Shown here: positions 6,723 through 14,656 of the stretch, piece after piece
Position numbering within the stretch: position 1 is the stretch's first letter
Layout of the letters: every line of letters begins with the position of its first letter
Origin: a virus
Direction: 5' to 3' (one strand)
Length of the DNA stretch: 21,326 nucleotides
IMG/VR virus record: IMGVR_UViG_3300021961_000745
Span: 1 to 21,326 of that record
Notes under the pieces: model-generated
The model's input: only the letters and a program-made list of their open reading frames with translations
What the model was told of the DNA's origin: nothing
Database searches by the model: none
Program-made: the position numbers and the translations under genes

Positions 6723-6732
6723 GAGATACAAT

Positions 6733-6837
6733 ATGTACGGAAAGAAAAAAGCTAAAGGTAAAATGTTAAAAGGTAGTCAGAAAAAATTACCAATGGCATT
6801 ACAGAAAAAAATAATGAAGGCTAAGAAGAAAAAGTAA
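6733..6837 (+). CDS. Tiny lysine-rich protein between scaffold and capsid genes
   Basis: This gene encodes 34 aa starting MYGKKKAKGKMLKGSQKK and ending KKIMKAKKKK; about half the residues are Lys or Arg. A good ribosome binding site (AGGAG at 6721-6725, 7 nt before the ATG) supports expression. It is the first of three consecutive small basic proteins. T7 has no gene in this place, so the trio is an addition typical of marine relatives rather than of T7. Such a peptide could bind nucleic acid or the acidic scaffold, or be packaged in the head, but nothing in the sequence decides this. I do not recognise a named family. Confidence 0.6.
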   Translation: MYGKKKAKGKMLKGSQKKLPMALQKKIMKAKKKK

Positions 6838-6838
6838 T

Positions 6839-6988
6839 ATGGCTAAACGAGGTCTTTATGCTAACATCCACGCAAAGCGTAAGCGTATCGCGGCGGGTAG
6901 TGGCGAGAAAATGCGTAAGGTTGGAACAAAAGGCGCACCAACAAAAAAACAATTTAAACGAGCGGCAAAGACAGCTAAGAAAAAGTAA
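6839..6988 (+). CDS. Small basic protein of a marine-phage family, unknown function
   Basis: This gene encodes 49 aa beginning MAKRGLYANIHAKRKRIAAG and ending in a Lys-rich tail (TAKKK). I recall near-identical sequences (MAKRGLYANIHAKRKRIAAGSGEKMRK...) in many marine phages, without known function. It is strongly basic with no hydrophobic core, so probably a nucleic-acid-binding or virion-associated peptide. Base use stands out: a hand count gives about 45% G+C in 150 nt, and all five Arg codons are CGT or CGA, whereas neighbouring genes mostly use AGA. The start follows the previous stop by 1 nt and its stop overlaps the next start (TAATG). The ribosome binding site is weak. Confidence 0.7.
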   Translation: MAKRGLYANIHAKRKRIAAGSGEKMRKVGTKGAPTKKQFKRAAKTAKKK

Positions 6989-7233
6989 TGCCTGCTAAAC
7001 GTTATCAATCTCCTTCTGGTGGTTTAAACGCTGCCGGAAGAAGATATTTTAAAAGAACAACTGGTGCTAATTTAAAAGCTCCAGTTACAGGAAAAGTAAA
7101 AAGAGGTTCAAAAGCGGCTAAACGTAGAGCAAGCTTTTGCGCACGTATGTCTGGAGTTAAAGGTGCCATGAAGAAACCTAATGGTCAGCCTACAAGAAAA
7201 GCTTTAGCATTACGTAAATGGAAGTGTAGATAG
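6988..7233 (+). CDS. Small basic protein with conserved KRRASFCARM segment (likely DUF6321-type)
   Basis: This 81-aa protein begins MPAKRYQSPSGGLNAAGRRY and contains GANLKAPVTGKVKRGSKAAK, then KRRASFCARMSG and a C-terminal TRKALALRKWKC. This pattern belongs to a small, very basic protein family widespread in marine phages and some bacteria, which I believe is catalogued as DUF6321; the number is from memory. Two cysteines (at SFCARM and near the C-terminus, KWKC) are conserved in the pattern I recall and might bind metal or form a bridge. Function is unknown. It overlaps the previous gene by 1 nt without its own clear Shine-Dalgarno and is the last gene before the capsid leader. Confidence 0.75.
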   Translation: MPAKRYQSPSGGLNAAGRRYFKRTTGANLKAPVTGKVKRGSKAAKRRASFCARMSGVKGAMKKPNGQPTRKALALRKWKCR

Positions 7234-7379
7234 TTGTGCACGCTTTTTAGCGGGCAACTTGCCAACACATATTTAATAAAGTGTAATAACTTGACCACCT
7301 GCGGGTGACAATCTTGAATATGAAACTGAAACATATGTAGAGGCTTTTATAAATAAACGTCATAACAAGGAGAAACACT
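7234..7379 (+). other. Non-coding capsid leader with hairpins
   Basis: This 146-bp gap is the longest gap between genes in the window and precedes the most strongly expressed structural gene. It contains an interrupted hairpin at 7233-7258 (GTTG ... CGCT-TTTT-AGCG ... CAAC) and a perfect palindrome GGCAA-C-TTGCC at 7253-7263 that competes with it. A second hairpin at 7291-7311 has stem segments TTG...CAA and CACC-TGCG-GGTG. A TTGACC (7291-7296) with TTGAAT 17 nt later resembles a weak sigma-70 promoter. AAGGAG at 7367-7372 is a strong ribosome binding site for the capsid gene. Possible roles are a promoter like T7 phi10, an RNA processing site, or a stabilising 5' structure. I cannot choose between them. 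Confidence 0.6.
7235..7254 (+). promoter_or_regulatory. Possible degenerate phage promoter before the capsid gene
   Basis: The 16 bases at 7235-7250 (TGTGCACGCTTTTTAG) match the AAAGTRCCCYTTTTAG consensus of the two strong copies at 11 positions without gaps, keeping CTTTTTAG intact. The site lies in the non-coding leader of the major capsid gene, where T7 has phi10. The CCC core is broken (CGC) and the initiating bases differ (GCGGG instead of GAAGA). The same bases also form a hairpin, which alone could explain them. Low confidence. Confidence 0.22.
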
Positions 7380-8357
7380 ATGGCAAATGCAAGTCCAGTA
7401 TCAGTTGGAAAAGTAAATGCAGGTGGTTCAGAAGACGCTCTGTTTCTGAAAGTTTTTGCAGGAGAAGTTTTAACTTCTTTTGAAAGAGCTTCAGTTACTC
7501 AAGGTGCAGAAATGGTTAGAAGTATTTCTAGCGGTAAATCTGCAACTTTCCCAGTAATGGGAAGAGTGGGTGCTTCGTACCATACAGCAGGTGCTGAAAT
7601 AACTGGTTCAGATGTAAACCACAACGAGAAAGTTATTACAATTAATGACCTTCTTTTATCTTCAGTATTCTTATCGAATATCGAAGAAGCAAAAAACCAT
7701 TGGGATGTAAGAAGTGCATATTCTACTGAAATCGGTAGAGCACTAGCTTTCCAAAAAGATAAGCATATCTTACAAACTATTGGTCAAGCAGCACAAGCTT
7801 CTGCAAACGTATCTGACGCAGGTTACGGAGCAGGAACTGTTCTAACAAACACTAACATTGCTTCAGCTACAGCTTCAACTGCGGCTAACGCTATGATAGA
7901 CAGTTTGTTTGATGCGGCTAAACAATTAGATGCTAACTACGTTCCAAAAGAAGGTAGAAAAGCGTTTATCAAATTAGAAGAGTACTACAAATTAGCAAAC
8001 GGTACTAACGTAACTAACGTTGACTTTTCAGGTCAAGGTTCAATTGCGGAAGGTAAAGTTGTTAAAGTAGCAGGTATTGAATTAATACCTACTGCACACT
8101 TTGTAAACTCTGCTATCACTGCGGCTCCAGAAGCAGGGTCAGCAACTGCGGGTGGTTCAAACCCTCAAGCTGTTGATTTATCAAACTACGTATGTTTGGT
8201 ATCTCATCCTTCTGCATGCGGAACTGTAAAATTAATGGACTTAGCTGTCGAGAGCGAATATGATATTCGTAGACAGGGAACATTAATGGTAGCTAAGTAC
8301 GCTATGGGTCACGGAGTTCTAAGACCTGAAGCGGCTGTAGGAATTAAAGAAGTATAA
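7380..8357 (+). CDS. Major capsid protein (T7 gp10-like)
   Basis: This 325-aa protein matches the T7 gp10A family: DALFLKVFAGEVLTSFERAS (about residues 19-38), then MVRSISSGKSATFPVMGR, which closely parallels T7 (MVRSISSGKSAQFPVLGR), and EKVITINDLLLSS and DVRSAYSTEIG further on. It would form the HK97-fold icosahedral shell. T7 gp10A is 345 aa. A strong ribosome binding site (AAGGAG at 7367-7372, 7 nt spacing) supports the start. The gene uses AAC, TTC and other C-ending codons more often than its neighbours, consistent with selection for high expression. No T7-style frameshift extension is evident: the stop is followed by an in-frame TAA-like AT-rich stretch and then a terminator hairpin. 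Confidence 0.97.
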   Translation: MANASPVSVGKVNAGGSEDALFLKVFAGEVLTSFERASVTQGAEMVRSISSGKSATFPVMGRVGASYHTAGAEITGSDVNHNEKVITINDLLLSSVFLSNIEEAKNHWDVRSAYSTEIGRALAFQKDKHILQTIGQAAQASANVSDAGYGAGTVLTNTNIASATASTAANAMIDSLFDAAKQLDANYVPKEGRKAFIKLEEYYKLANGTNVTNVDFSGQGSIAEGKVVKVAGIELIPTAHFVNSAITAAPEAGSATAGGSNPQAVDLSNYVCLVSHPSACGTVKLMDLAVESEYDIRRQGTLMVAKYAMGHGVLRPEAAVGIKEV

Positions 8358-8378
8358 TAAATACTTTACTTTAATCTT

Positions 8379-8420
8379 GAAGTGGCGGGGGCGCGAGAGT
8401 TAACCCGCCATTTCTATTTA
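8379..8420 (+). terminator. Strong hairpin terminator after the capsid gene
   Basis: The stem GAAGTGGCGGG (8379-8389) pairs with CCCGCCATTTC (8404-8414), 11 bp including one G-T pair, around a 14-nt loop, followed by an AT-rich TATTTAATATT. The GC block is conspicuous in this AT-rich genome. It is the only strong terminator in the window and sits where T7 has T-phi, which lets partial read-through so that capsid transcripts exceed tail transcripts. Structure is read directly from the sequence; termination efficiency and polymerase specificity are inferred. Confidence 0.8.
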
Positions 8421-8435
8421 ATATTATAGGAGATT

Positions 8436-9044
8436 ATGACTACACAAATTACACCAACTACTGAGTTACAAGCGATAAACATTATGTTATCAGTTATTGG
8501 AGAAGCTCCAGTAAACTCAATTACAGGCACAACATCTGTTGATGTCTCTACAGCAAAAAATATTTTAGATGAAACATCTATGTCAATTCAATCTCAAGGA
8601 TGGCATTTTAATACACATGAAAAATACACAGCATTATCACTAGACCAAGATAATAAAATTCCTCTTCCCGCAAACTGCGTTAAAGCAGATGCAAGTAAAA
8701 ACTTTAGATATTTAAATTTAACAATTAGAAATGGTTATTTATACAATTTAGAAAAACACACAGATGTTTTTACAGAAGTACCCAAAGAAGTTGATTTAGT
8801 ATTAGTACAACAATTTGAACAATTACCTGAATACGCAAGACAATATATTACACAAAAAGCATCAAGAAGATTTGCTTCAAGATTTCTTGGTGATAGTGAA
8901 ATTGTTAAACTCATTGCAAATGATGAGAATGAAGCATTAATGGCATTTCACCAAGCAGATAGTCAAGAAGCAGATGTCAATATGCTAGAAGGTGATAGTA
9001 ATACATATTCAATAATTAATAGACCAACTAGAAGGACTTACTAA
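8436..9044 (+). CDS. Tail tubular protein A (T7 gp11-like adaptor)
   Basis: This 202-aa protein starts with TTELQAINIMLSVIGEAPVN, the characteristic opening of T7-type gp11, and continues with the typical block around IQSQGWHFNTHEKYTALSLD and QYITQKASRRFASRFLG. T7 gp11 is 196 aa. It forms the dodecameric gatekeeper ring between the portal and the tail nozzle and carries attachment sites for tail fibres. An AGGAG at 8428-8432 lies just before the ATG. Its stop overlaps the tail tubular B start by 1 nt (TAATG), keeping the two tail tube proteins coupled. It is the first gene after the capsid terminator. Confidence 0.95.
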   Translation: MTTQITPTTELQAINIMLSVIGEAPVNSITGTTSVDVSTAKNILDETSMSIQSQGWHFNTHEKYTALSLDQDNKIPLPANCVKADASKNFRYLNLTIRNGYLYNLEKHTDVFTEVPKEVDLVLVQQFEQLPEYARQYITQKASRRFASRFLGDSEIVKLIANDENEALMAFHQADSQEADVNMLEGDSNTYSIINRPTRRTY

Positions 9045-11536
9045 TGGGTGGTGTAGTATCACAGAGTATTCCTAATTTTCTGAATGGTATCTCACAGCAA
9101 ACACCAACGCAAAGAGGTATCAATCAAGGTGAAGAACAAATTAATTTACAGAATAATATTGTAGATGGTTTGTCTAAAAGACCTTCATTTGATTATATAG
9201 CAACTCTTGATAATACAAATGTATTTCCAAACACTACTAAATTTTGGTCTATACAAAGAGACAAAAACAATCAATATATGGTTGCTTTTTATAATGGTGG
9301 TGTAAGAGTTTGGGATTTACAAGGTAATGAAAAACCAGTTACTATAGCAAGTGGTTCAAGTTATTTAACTTCTACAAATCCTAAAAGAGATTTTAGAATG
9401 GTTAACATTGCTGATTACACTTTTTTGGCTAATAAATCTAAAACAGTATTAGCAGATACTACAACAAGTGCGGCTAAGATAGAAGAATTTTATATTAATG
9501 TAGTTTCTACAAATTATGGTAGAGAATATACTGTAGAAGTAAAACACCCTAACATGCCTTACGGTATTAAATCAGCATTACAATTACCTACAGGTTCAAA
9601 TTTAACACATGATGCTAGTTACAGAGATACTACACATGTAGCTGATATATTATTTAGAGGTACGTCTAGCACGTATTGGGATGGTTCATCTTCAGCTAGT
9701 TTTAAATTAGTTAGAACTGACACCGGAGCAACACTAACTACAACACAAGGAATAGGAACTTATTCTGGAGTTACTAGTTATTTTACAATGTCAATATATC
9801 CTTCAGTTATTAGAGGTATATCAATAGATGGTAATGCTAATTATGAATTAGAAACAAGTGATGGTTCTGGTAATACTGCAATGTATTCTGTAAGAGATGA
9901 AATATCAGATTTTACAAAATTACCTTATCACGCAAGTACTGATAGTAAAATTAAAGTTACAGGTGATGAAGGAGATACATTATCTGATTATTGGGTTCAA
10001 TATGAAACTGATGGTTTATGGAAAGAAACTATTGCACCAGACGTTAGTTTAGGTTTAGATAATTCTACAATGCCACATGCATTAATAAATAACAATGACG
10101 GTACATTTACATTTCAAGAAATAGATTGGAATGACAGAACATGTGGAGATGGTATTACAAACTCTAATCCAAGTTTTACAAATAACCAAATTAATAATTT
10201 ATTATTTTATAAAAATAGATTAGGTGTATTATCAAGAGATAATTTAATATTTACAGAAAATGCAGAATTTTTTAATTTTTTTAGTAAAACAGTTACACAA
10301 GTTTTAGATACAGACCCAATTGATATAGCGGCTTCAGGTTCTGAAGTTAATACATTATTTGACAGTGTTGCATTTAATGAAAGTTTATTATTGTTTTCTG
10401 AAAAAGCGCAATACAAATTAGGCAGTGTTGGAGAAACTATTTCACCTACTTCAGCAGTATTAAATGAAGTATCAGCATTTGAATATGACAATGCAGTTAA
10501 ACCAGTTTCAGCAGGTAAGTTTGCATATTTTGCTCAAGCAAGAAATAACAACAGTGCAATAAGGGAATATTTTGCAAATGATGATACATTAACAAATGAT
10601 GGATTAGATATAACAGTATCAGTACAAGATTTAATACCATCTAATTTATATCAATTAATAAGTAATACTACAGAAGACACATTAATCGGTTTGGTTTCTG
10701 ACACAGCAGACACACAAACAGCACCATATACTACTGGTACTAACATTACATCTACAAATGGTGGTACAATGTATATCTACAAATACTTTTTTGACAGAGG
10801 TGAGAAAGTACAAACAGCTTGGTCTAAATGGATATTTAATAATGCTAAGATATTAGGTGGTTTGTCTTTTGAAAGTTTTATTTATTTAATGGTTGTTGAA
10901 GGTACAAATACAAAATTAATTAAAATTGATTTAAGAAATTTAAAAGATACTACAATTGGTTTTGGTGTTTATTTAGATTTAAAAACAAACGTTACTGGCA
11001 CATATGACAGTAATACAAATTTAACTACATTTACTACACCTTACGGTGTTAAAACAGGTTTGATAGCTGTAGATGCTGTTAATGGAAATAATTATTCAGT
11101 TACAAATACTACAGGTTCTACATATACAATAGAAGGTAACCACACTAATTTATACATTGGTATACCTTTTGAAAGTAAATATACAATGTCTCAACAATAT
11201 GTTAGAGAAAGCTCTGGTAGAGGTTTAGTAGCTATTACTTCAGGTCGTTATCAAATTAGAAACATATCTTTTAATTATGAAAACTCAGGATATTTTCAAG
11301 TTGAAGTAACTCCTAATGGTAGAACTACAAGTTATTCTTTTATGAATGGATATATAATAGGAACAGCTACAAGTAAAGTAGGTGTACCTGCAATTAACTC
11401 AGGAACTATTAAAGTACCCGTTTCATGTAAAAACACAGATTTTATATTAGATATTAAAAGCGCTTCACATTTGCCTATGTACATTGCTAGTGCAGAAGTA
11501 GAAGGATATTATCATAACCGTTCAACAAGGATTTAA
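9044..11536 (+). CDS. Tail tubular protein B (T7 gp12-like nozzle)
   Basis: This 830-aa protein begins MGGVVSQSIPNFLNGISQQT, followed by a hallmark LQNNIVDGLSKRPSF segment, both typical of T7 gp12 (794 aa). The remainder is rich in Thr, Ser, Asn and Tyr and appears mostly beta-structured, fitting the hexameric beta-propeller nozzle that closes the tail. Regions such as LLFYKNRLGVLSRDNLIFTE (about residues 385-404) correspond to the central conserved platform part of homologues. AAGGA about 8 nt before the ATG supports the start, which overlaps the previous stop by 1 nt. The stop abuts the next gene directly. Confidence 0.95.
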   Translation: MGGVVSQSIPNFLNGISQQTPTQRGINQGEEQINLQNNIVDGLSKRPSFDYIATLDNTNVFPNTTKFWSIQRDKNNQYMVAFYNGGVRVWDLQGNEKPVTIASGSSYLTSTNPKRDFRMVNIADYTFLANKSKTVLADTTTSAAKIEEFYINVVSTNYGREYTVEVKHPNMPYGIKSALQLPTGSNLTHDASYRDTTHVADILFRGTSSTYWDGSSSASFKLVRTDTGATLTTTQGIGTYSGVTSYFTMSIYPSVIRGISIDGNANYELETSDGSGNTAMYSVRDEISDFTKLPYHASTDSKIKVTGDEGDTLSDYWVQYETDGLWKETIAPDVSLGLDNSTMPHALINNNDGTFTFQEIDWNDRTCGDGITNSNPSFTNNQINNLLFYKNRLGVLSRDNLIFTENAEFFNFFSKTVTQVLDTDPIDIAASGSEVNTLFDSVAFNESLLLFSEKAQYKLGSVGETISPTSAVLNEVSAFEYDNAVKPVSAGKFAYFAQARNNNSAIREYFANDDTLTNDGLDITVSVQDLIPSNLYQLISNTTEDTLIGLVSDTADTQTAPYTTGTNITSTNGGTMYIYKYFFDRGEKVQTAWSKWIFNNAKILGGLSFESFIYLMVVEGTNTKLIKIDLRNLKDTTIGFGVYLDLKTNVTGTYDSNTNLTTFTTPYGVKTGLIAVDAVNGNNYSVTNTTGSTYTIEGNHTNLYIGIPFESKYTMSQQYVRESSGRGLVAITSGRYQIRNISFNYENSGYFQVEVTPNGRTTSYSFMNGYIIGTATSKVGVPAINSGTIKVPVSCKNTDFILDIKSASHLPMYIASAEVEGYYHNRSTRI

Positions 11537-12016
11537 ATGACCAGAGAAAACTACGTTAGACCCGCTATATTAAAAGACGCTTTAGAATTAGCGCCAAGAA
11601 TACGTAAAGATGACAGAGCTGAAATTAGAGCATCTAATAACTCTTCACCTTTAGAAGCATTAGTGTTTCCATTTACGGAACCTAATGGTAAAATTTATAG
11701 TATTATTGGCACACAATCTGAAGGAGTTATTGGAATGTTTGGTGTAGCCAAATGTTCAGAACCTGATTATGGTGTAGCATGGATGTTGTCTAGTGAAATA
11801 TTGTTTAGACATACAAAACAATTTATTAAAGAATGTCCACACTGGATAGATGAAATGGGTATGGGTTATAAATATCTTTATAACTTTGTAGATAAAAGAA
11901 ATTGGAAGTCACTTAAATGGCTTCAGTATTTAGGGTTTGAACCAAAACAAGAAATAGGAGATTATGGTTTTGGTAAAATGCCATTTTTATTAATGATGAA
12001 GGAGACAAATAATTAA
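11537..12016 (+). CDS. Internal virion protein A (T7 gp13-like, GNAT-fold-like)
   Basis: This 159-aa protein lies between the nozzle gene and the gp14 equivalent, the position of T7 gene 13. Its start (VRPAILKDALELAPRIRKDD) and its C-terminal block (YLYNFVDKRNWKSLKWLQYLGFEP) resemble GNAT acetyltransferases. T7 gp13 shows a similar end (WNYVWVGNTSHIRFLKTIGA), as I recall it. In T7 this protein is needed for proper assembly of the internal core and is a minor virion component. I do not see a clear acetyl-CoA binding loop (the R/Q-x-x-G-x-G/A pattern), so catalytic activity is doubtful. AAGGA precedes the start, which is immediately after the preceding stop. Confidence 0.82.
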   Translation: MTRENYVRPAILKDALELAPRIRKDDRAEIRASNNSSPLEALVFPFTEPNGKIYSIIGTQSEGVIGMFGVAKCSEPDYGVAWMLSSEILFRHTKQFIKECPHWIDEMGMGYKYLYNFVDKRNWKSLKWLQYLGFEPKQEIGDYGFGKMPFLLMMKETNN

Positions 12017-12018
12017 AT

Positions 12019-12525
12019 ATGTGTGATGTTATTACGGCATTAAAAATAGGTACAGCAGTAGTTCAATATCGAAACCAACGAGCTATAGCTAAATCTCAAA
12101 TGACAGCTAATGCAGAAACAAGAAAAAATTCTGACGAAGCTTATTTGAACGATATAGCAAAAATTGATAGAGAAGCAGTATCAACTAGTCGTGAAGAAAA
12201 AGCAGAAAAATTTAGAATATCACAAGAAAATATTAAAAAACAAGCACAAGCTTTAAATATGAACGCAGGTAATGGTGCTAAAATAGTTCAAGATATAGCA
12301 GGAACATATGATATGCAATTTTTAGATGTTGCTAGAGATTATGAAACTGATGTAATTAAATTAATGGGTCAAGAAAGTGAAGCATACGCGGCACAACAAA
12401 GAAGATACAATGTTATTAAACCAGTGTCTATGCCTAGTCAAACAGGATTAATGTTACAAGTTGCAACTGCGGGAGCTGACGGTTATCAAAAATATCAAGA
12501 AAATCAAAAACCAAAGGTTAGTTAA
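12019..12525 (+). CDS. Internal virion protein B (T7 gp14-like)
   Basis: This 168-aa protein begins MCDVITALKIGTAVVQYRNQ, resembling the T7 gp14 start (MCWAAAIPIA...), and has a long helical, Gln/Ala/Glu-rich body with QAQALNMNAGNGAKIVQDIA in the middle and a polar C-terminus. T7 gp14 (196 aa) is an internal core protein that leaves the head first and forms the pore through the outer membrane during DNA ejection. The N-terminal ~20 residues are the most hydrophobic part, compatible with that role. GGAG at 12001-12004 is the ribosome binding site. The stop overlaps the next start by 1 nt. Assignment rests on order, length and N-terminal pattern. Confidence 0.85.
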   Translation: MCDVITALKIGTAVVQYRNQRAIAKSQMTANAETRKNSDEAYLNDIAKIDREAVSTSREEKAEKFRISQENIKKQAQALNMNAGNGAKIVQDIAGTYDMQFLDVARDYETDVIKLMGQESEAYAAQQRRYNVIKPVSMPSQTGLMLQVATAGADGYQKYQENQKPKVS

Positions 12526-14642
12526 TGGCATATAAATCAAGAGTTACAAATAAATATATGGGAGCAACGTTTGCAGGACAAGTAAACGCGGCAACATCAA
12601 CAGAAACATCTGATTTAATAAACATATTACAAAAAGATGTAAACCCTGCTTTAGAAAGAATTTATAATAAAGGTGTTGAAAAGAAAAAAGATACAGCAGT
12701 ACAAAAGTTAAATGAATTATTATTAACTAAAGACACAAACACTGTACAACAGGAAATACTAGAAGGTAAACATCCTGAATTAAGTGGAAGGTATGTTGAT
12801 AAAACTGTTCAGTACCATACAGGAAAACACCAAGCAGTTGATGCTATTACTAAAATAGAAGAAAATAAAAATAAATATAATTTTAAAGAAACTAATTTAC
12901 CTGCATTTTACAAAGAATATTTACCAAGTTTTGCAGATAAAGATGGTTCTTATGCTTTAGGCTTTGCGGCAGTGTTTAATGAATATAAAGCTAAAGAAGC
13001 AATTAAAGATGCTGAAGTAAGAAATAAATTTGCTAAAGAAGAAAAAATTAAAGAAGGTGCAAAAATAGTTTCAGTAGGAGACGCAGATACATTTTGGGGT
13101 AAAGTTAATGGTTTAAAATCAGATTTACCACCAGAAGAAGGACAAACTAAAAAAAGACAACATTACACTAATGATGAAGCTAATCAATCGGCATATACAT
13201 ATATTACAAGTGCAATTGACACCGCACAAACTACTTCTGATTTATATAAAATAGAACAAATACTTGAAGCCGATAGAGGTATAGGTGAAGGTGGAAACCA
13301 ATTAGGTTCATTAAGAAGTGTCAAAAACAATCCTACAATTACAAAAATTATAGAATCTTTTGAAACTAAAGAAAGAGTATTAGCTAATGCTGAATACACT
13401 GCATCTGTCAGAGCTAGAGAAACAGAAAAAAGAGATATAATTTCTGAAATATTTTCTATAGATAGAAGCACACCTGCCGGTGAAATAGAGTACACTACTA
13501 AAATTAAAGATGCTACTAGCAAATATCCTGAATTAAATATCACAATTAATAGTACTGCAAAAAATATAGCAGAATTAAGAGAAGATAAAAACAAAATAAG
13601 TAATATTAAAATTGATATTATGAATGGTGTTTATAATAGTAATGAAAAAGCTTTACTAGAAGATTGGAGAGATGCATCTAATAATCCAGAAACATTAGTA
13701 ACTTTAAATAGTTTATTAGTAGATGCTAAAAAATATGAAAATAATAATTACTCACCACCTTTTGAAGAAAAAGCATTTACAGATACTGTAGGTAAAATTA
13801 ATCAAATTATTGTCAATTTAGTTACTGATATAGATAAAAAATACAATTCACAAAAAAATCAATATGTATCAGATTTAATTCAACAAGAAATGCAAAATGA
13901 TTATATGTCTTGGTTAGAGCAAAATCCTAAACCATCTAGAATGGCTGATGCAACTGTAAAAAATGATTGGTTTGTTTCACAACAAAAATTCTTTAATGAA
14001 ACATATAATGAAAAAATAAAAAATTATAGTAATCCAACATGGTTAAGTGCGTTAGCAGATAGAATAAACAAAGAAGGAATTGATTTAACTTCTTCAATTG
14101 ATTTAGATGACATTGTAACTGAATACTATGAAAATAATGTTGCAACAGCAGTAGAAGGATTTAAACCTTTTACATCACAAATAGTGTCACAAGCAGAAGC
14201 TAGTTTATTATCACCTGTTACAGTAATGATGGAAAGCACAGACTTTCAAAGATTATTAAATACTAAAGGTTTTGAAAATTTTAAAACTGATAAAGATGCA
14301 CAAAAATCATTAGCAGAAAGATTAATTAAAGATTTAAAAATAGATGCTGTAGATTACACTGACCAAATAAATCAAGTTATAGATAACATCAATACTAATG
14401 TTCAAAACTTTCAGTTACCTAAAATTGAAACATACACACCATTAGGTTTATTTGAAAAAGGTTCTAGTATAGAAGCACAACAAAATTTCTTTATTAATAC
14501 TTTAGAACAAATTACTGGTAGACCAATGACTAAAGATTTATATAATAGAGTTTTATCAGAAGACGCAAAATTAAATTTAGCCAAAGCATTTAATATTAGT
14601 TCCGTTCAATTAGATACTTTAGTTAGCGAATATTTAAAATAA
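12525..14642 (+). CDS. Internal virion protein C (T7 gp15-like)
   Basis: This 705-aa protein is long, polar and almost entirely helical in character, with many Lys, Glu and Asn and very few cysteines. It occupies the gene 15 position between the gp14 and gp16 equivalents; T7 gp15 has 747 aa. In T7 gp15 and gp16 form the internal core and then a channel and motor across the periplasm and inner membrane that pulls the DNA into the cell. I see no enzymatic motif. A segment near ADRINKEGIDLTSSIDLDDI (about residues 507-526) is among the better candidates for conserved structure. The start overlaps the previous stop by 1 nt. Confidence 0.85.
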   Translation: MAYKSRVTNKYMGATFAGQVNAATSTETSDLINILQKDVNPALERIYNKGVEKKKDTAVQKLNELLLTKDTNTVQQEILEGKHPELSGRYVDKTVQYHTGKHQAVDAITKIEENKNKYNFKETNLPAFYKEYLPSFADKDGSYALGFAAVFNEYKAKEAIKDAEVRNKFAKEEKIKEGAKIVSVGDADTFWGKVNGLKSDLPPEEGQTKKRQHYTNDEANQSAYTYITSAIDTAQTTSDLYKIEQILEADRGIGEGGNQLGSLRSVKNNPTITKIIESFETKERVLANAEYTASVRARETEKRDIISEIFSIDRSTPAGEIEYTTKIKDATSKYPELNITINSTAKNIAELREDKNKISNIKIDIMNGVYNSNEKALLEDWRDASNNPETLVTLNSLLVDAKKYENNNYSPPFEEKAFTDTVGKINQIIVNLVTDIDKKYNSQKNQYVSDLIQQEMQNDYMSWLEQNPKPSRMADATVKNDWFVSQQKFFNETYNEKIKNYSNPTWLSALADRINKEGIDLTSSIDLDDIVTEYYENNVATAVEGFKPFTSQIVSQAEASLLSPVTVMMESTDFQRLLNTKGFENFKTDKDAQKSLAERLIKDLKIDAVDYTDQINQVIDNINTNVQNFQLPKIETYTPLGLFEKGSSIEAQQNFFINTLEQITGRPMTKDLYNRVLSEDAKLNLAKAFNISSVQLDTLVSEYLK

Positions 14643-14656
14643 TATAAGGATAATCA

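Noticed and set aside
8330-8360. T7-style programmed frameshift at the capsid gene end
   Set aside because: No slippery heptamer is visible near the stop, and the -1 frame is not followed by a meaningful extension before the terminator hairpin.
13184-13594. 136-aa open frame on the - strand inside internal virion protein C
   Set aside because: Low-complexity Leu/Ser/Ile translation opposite a long, well-supported gene; a shadow frame.
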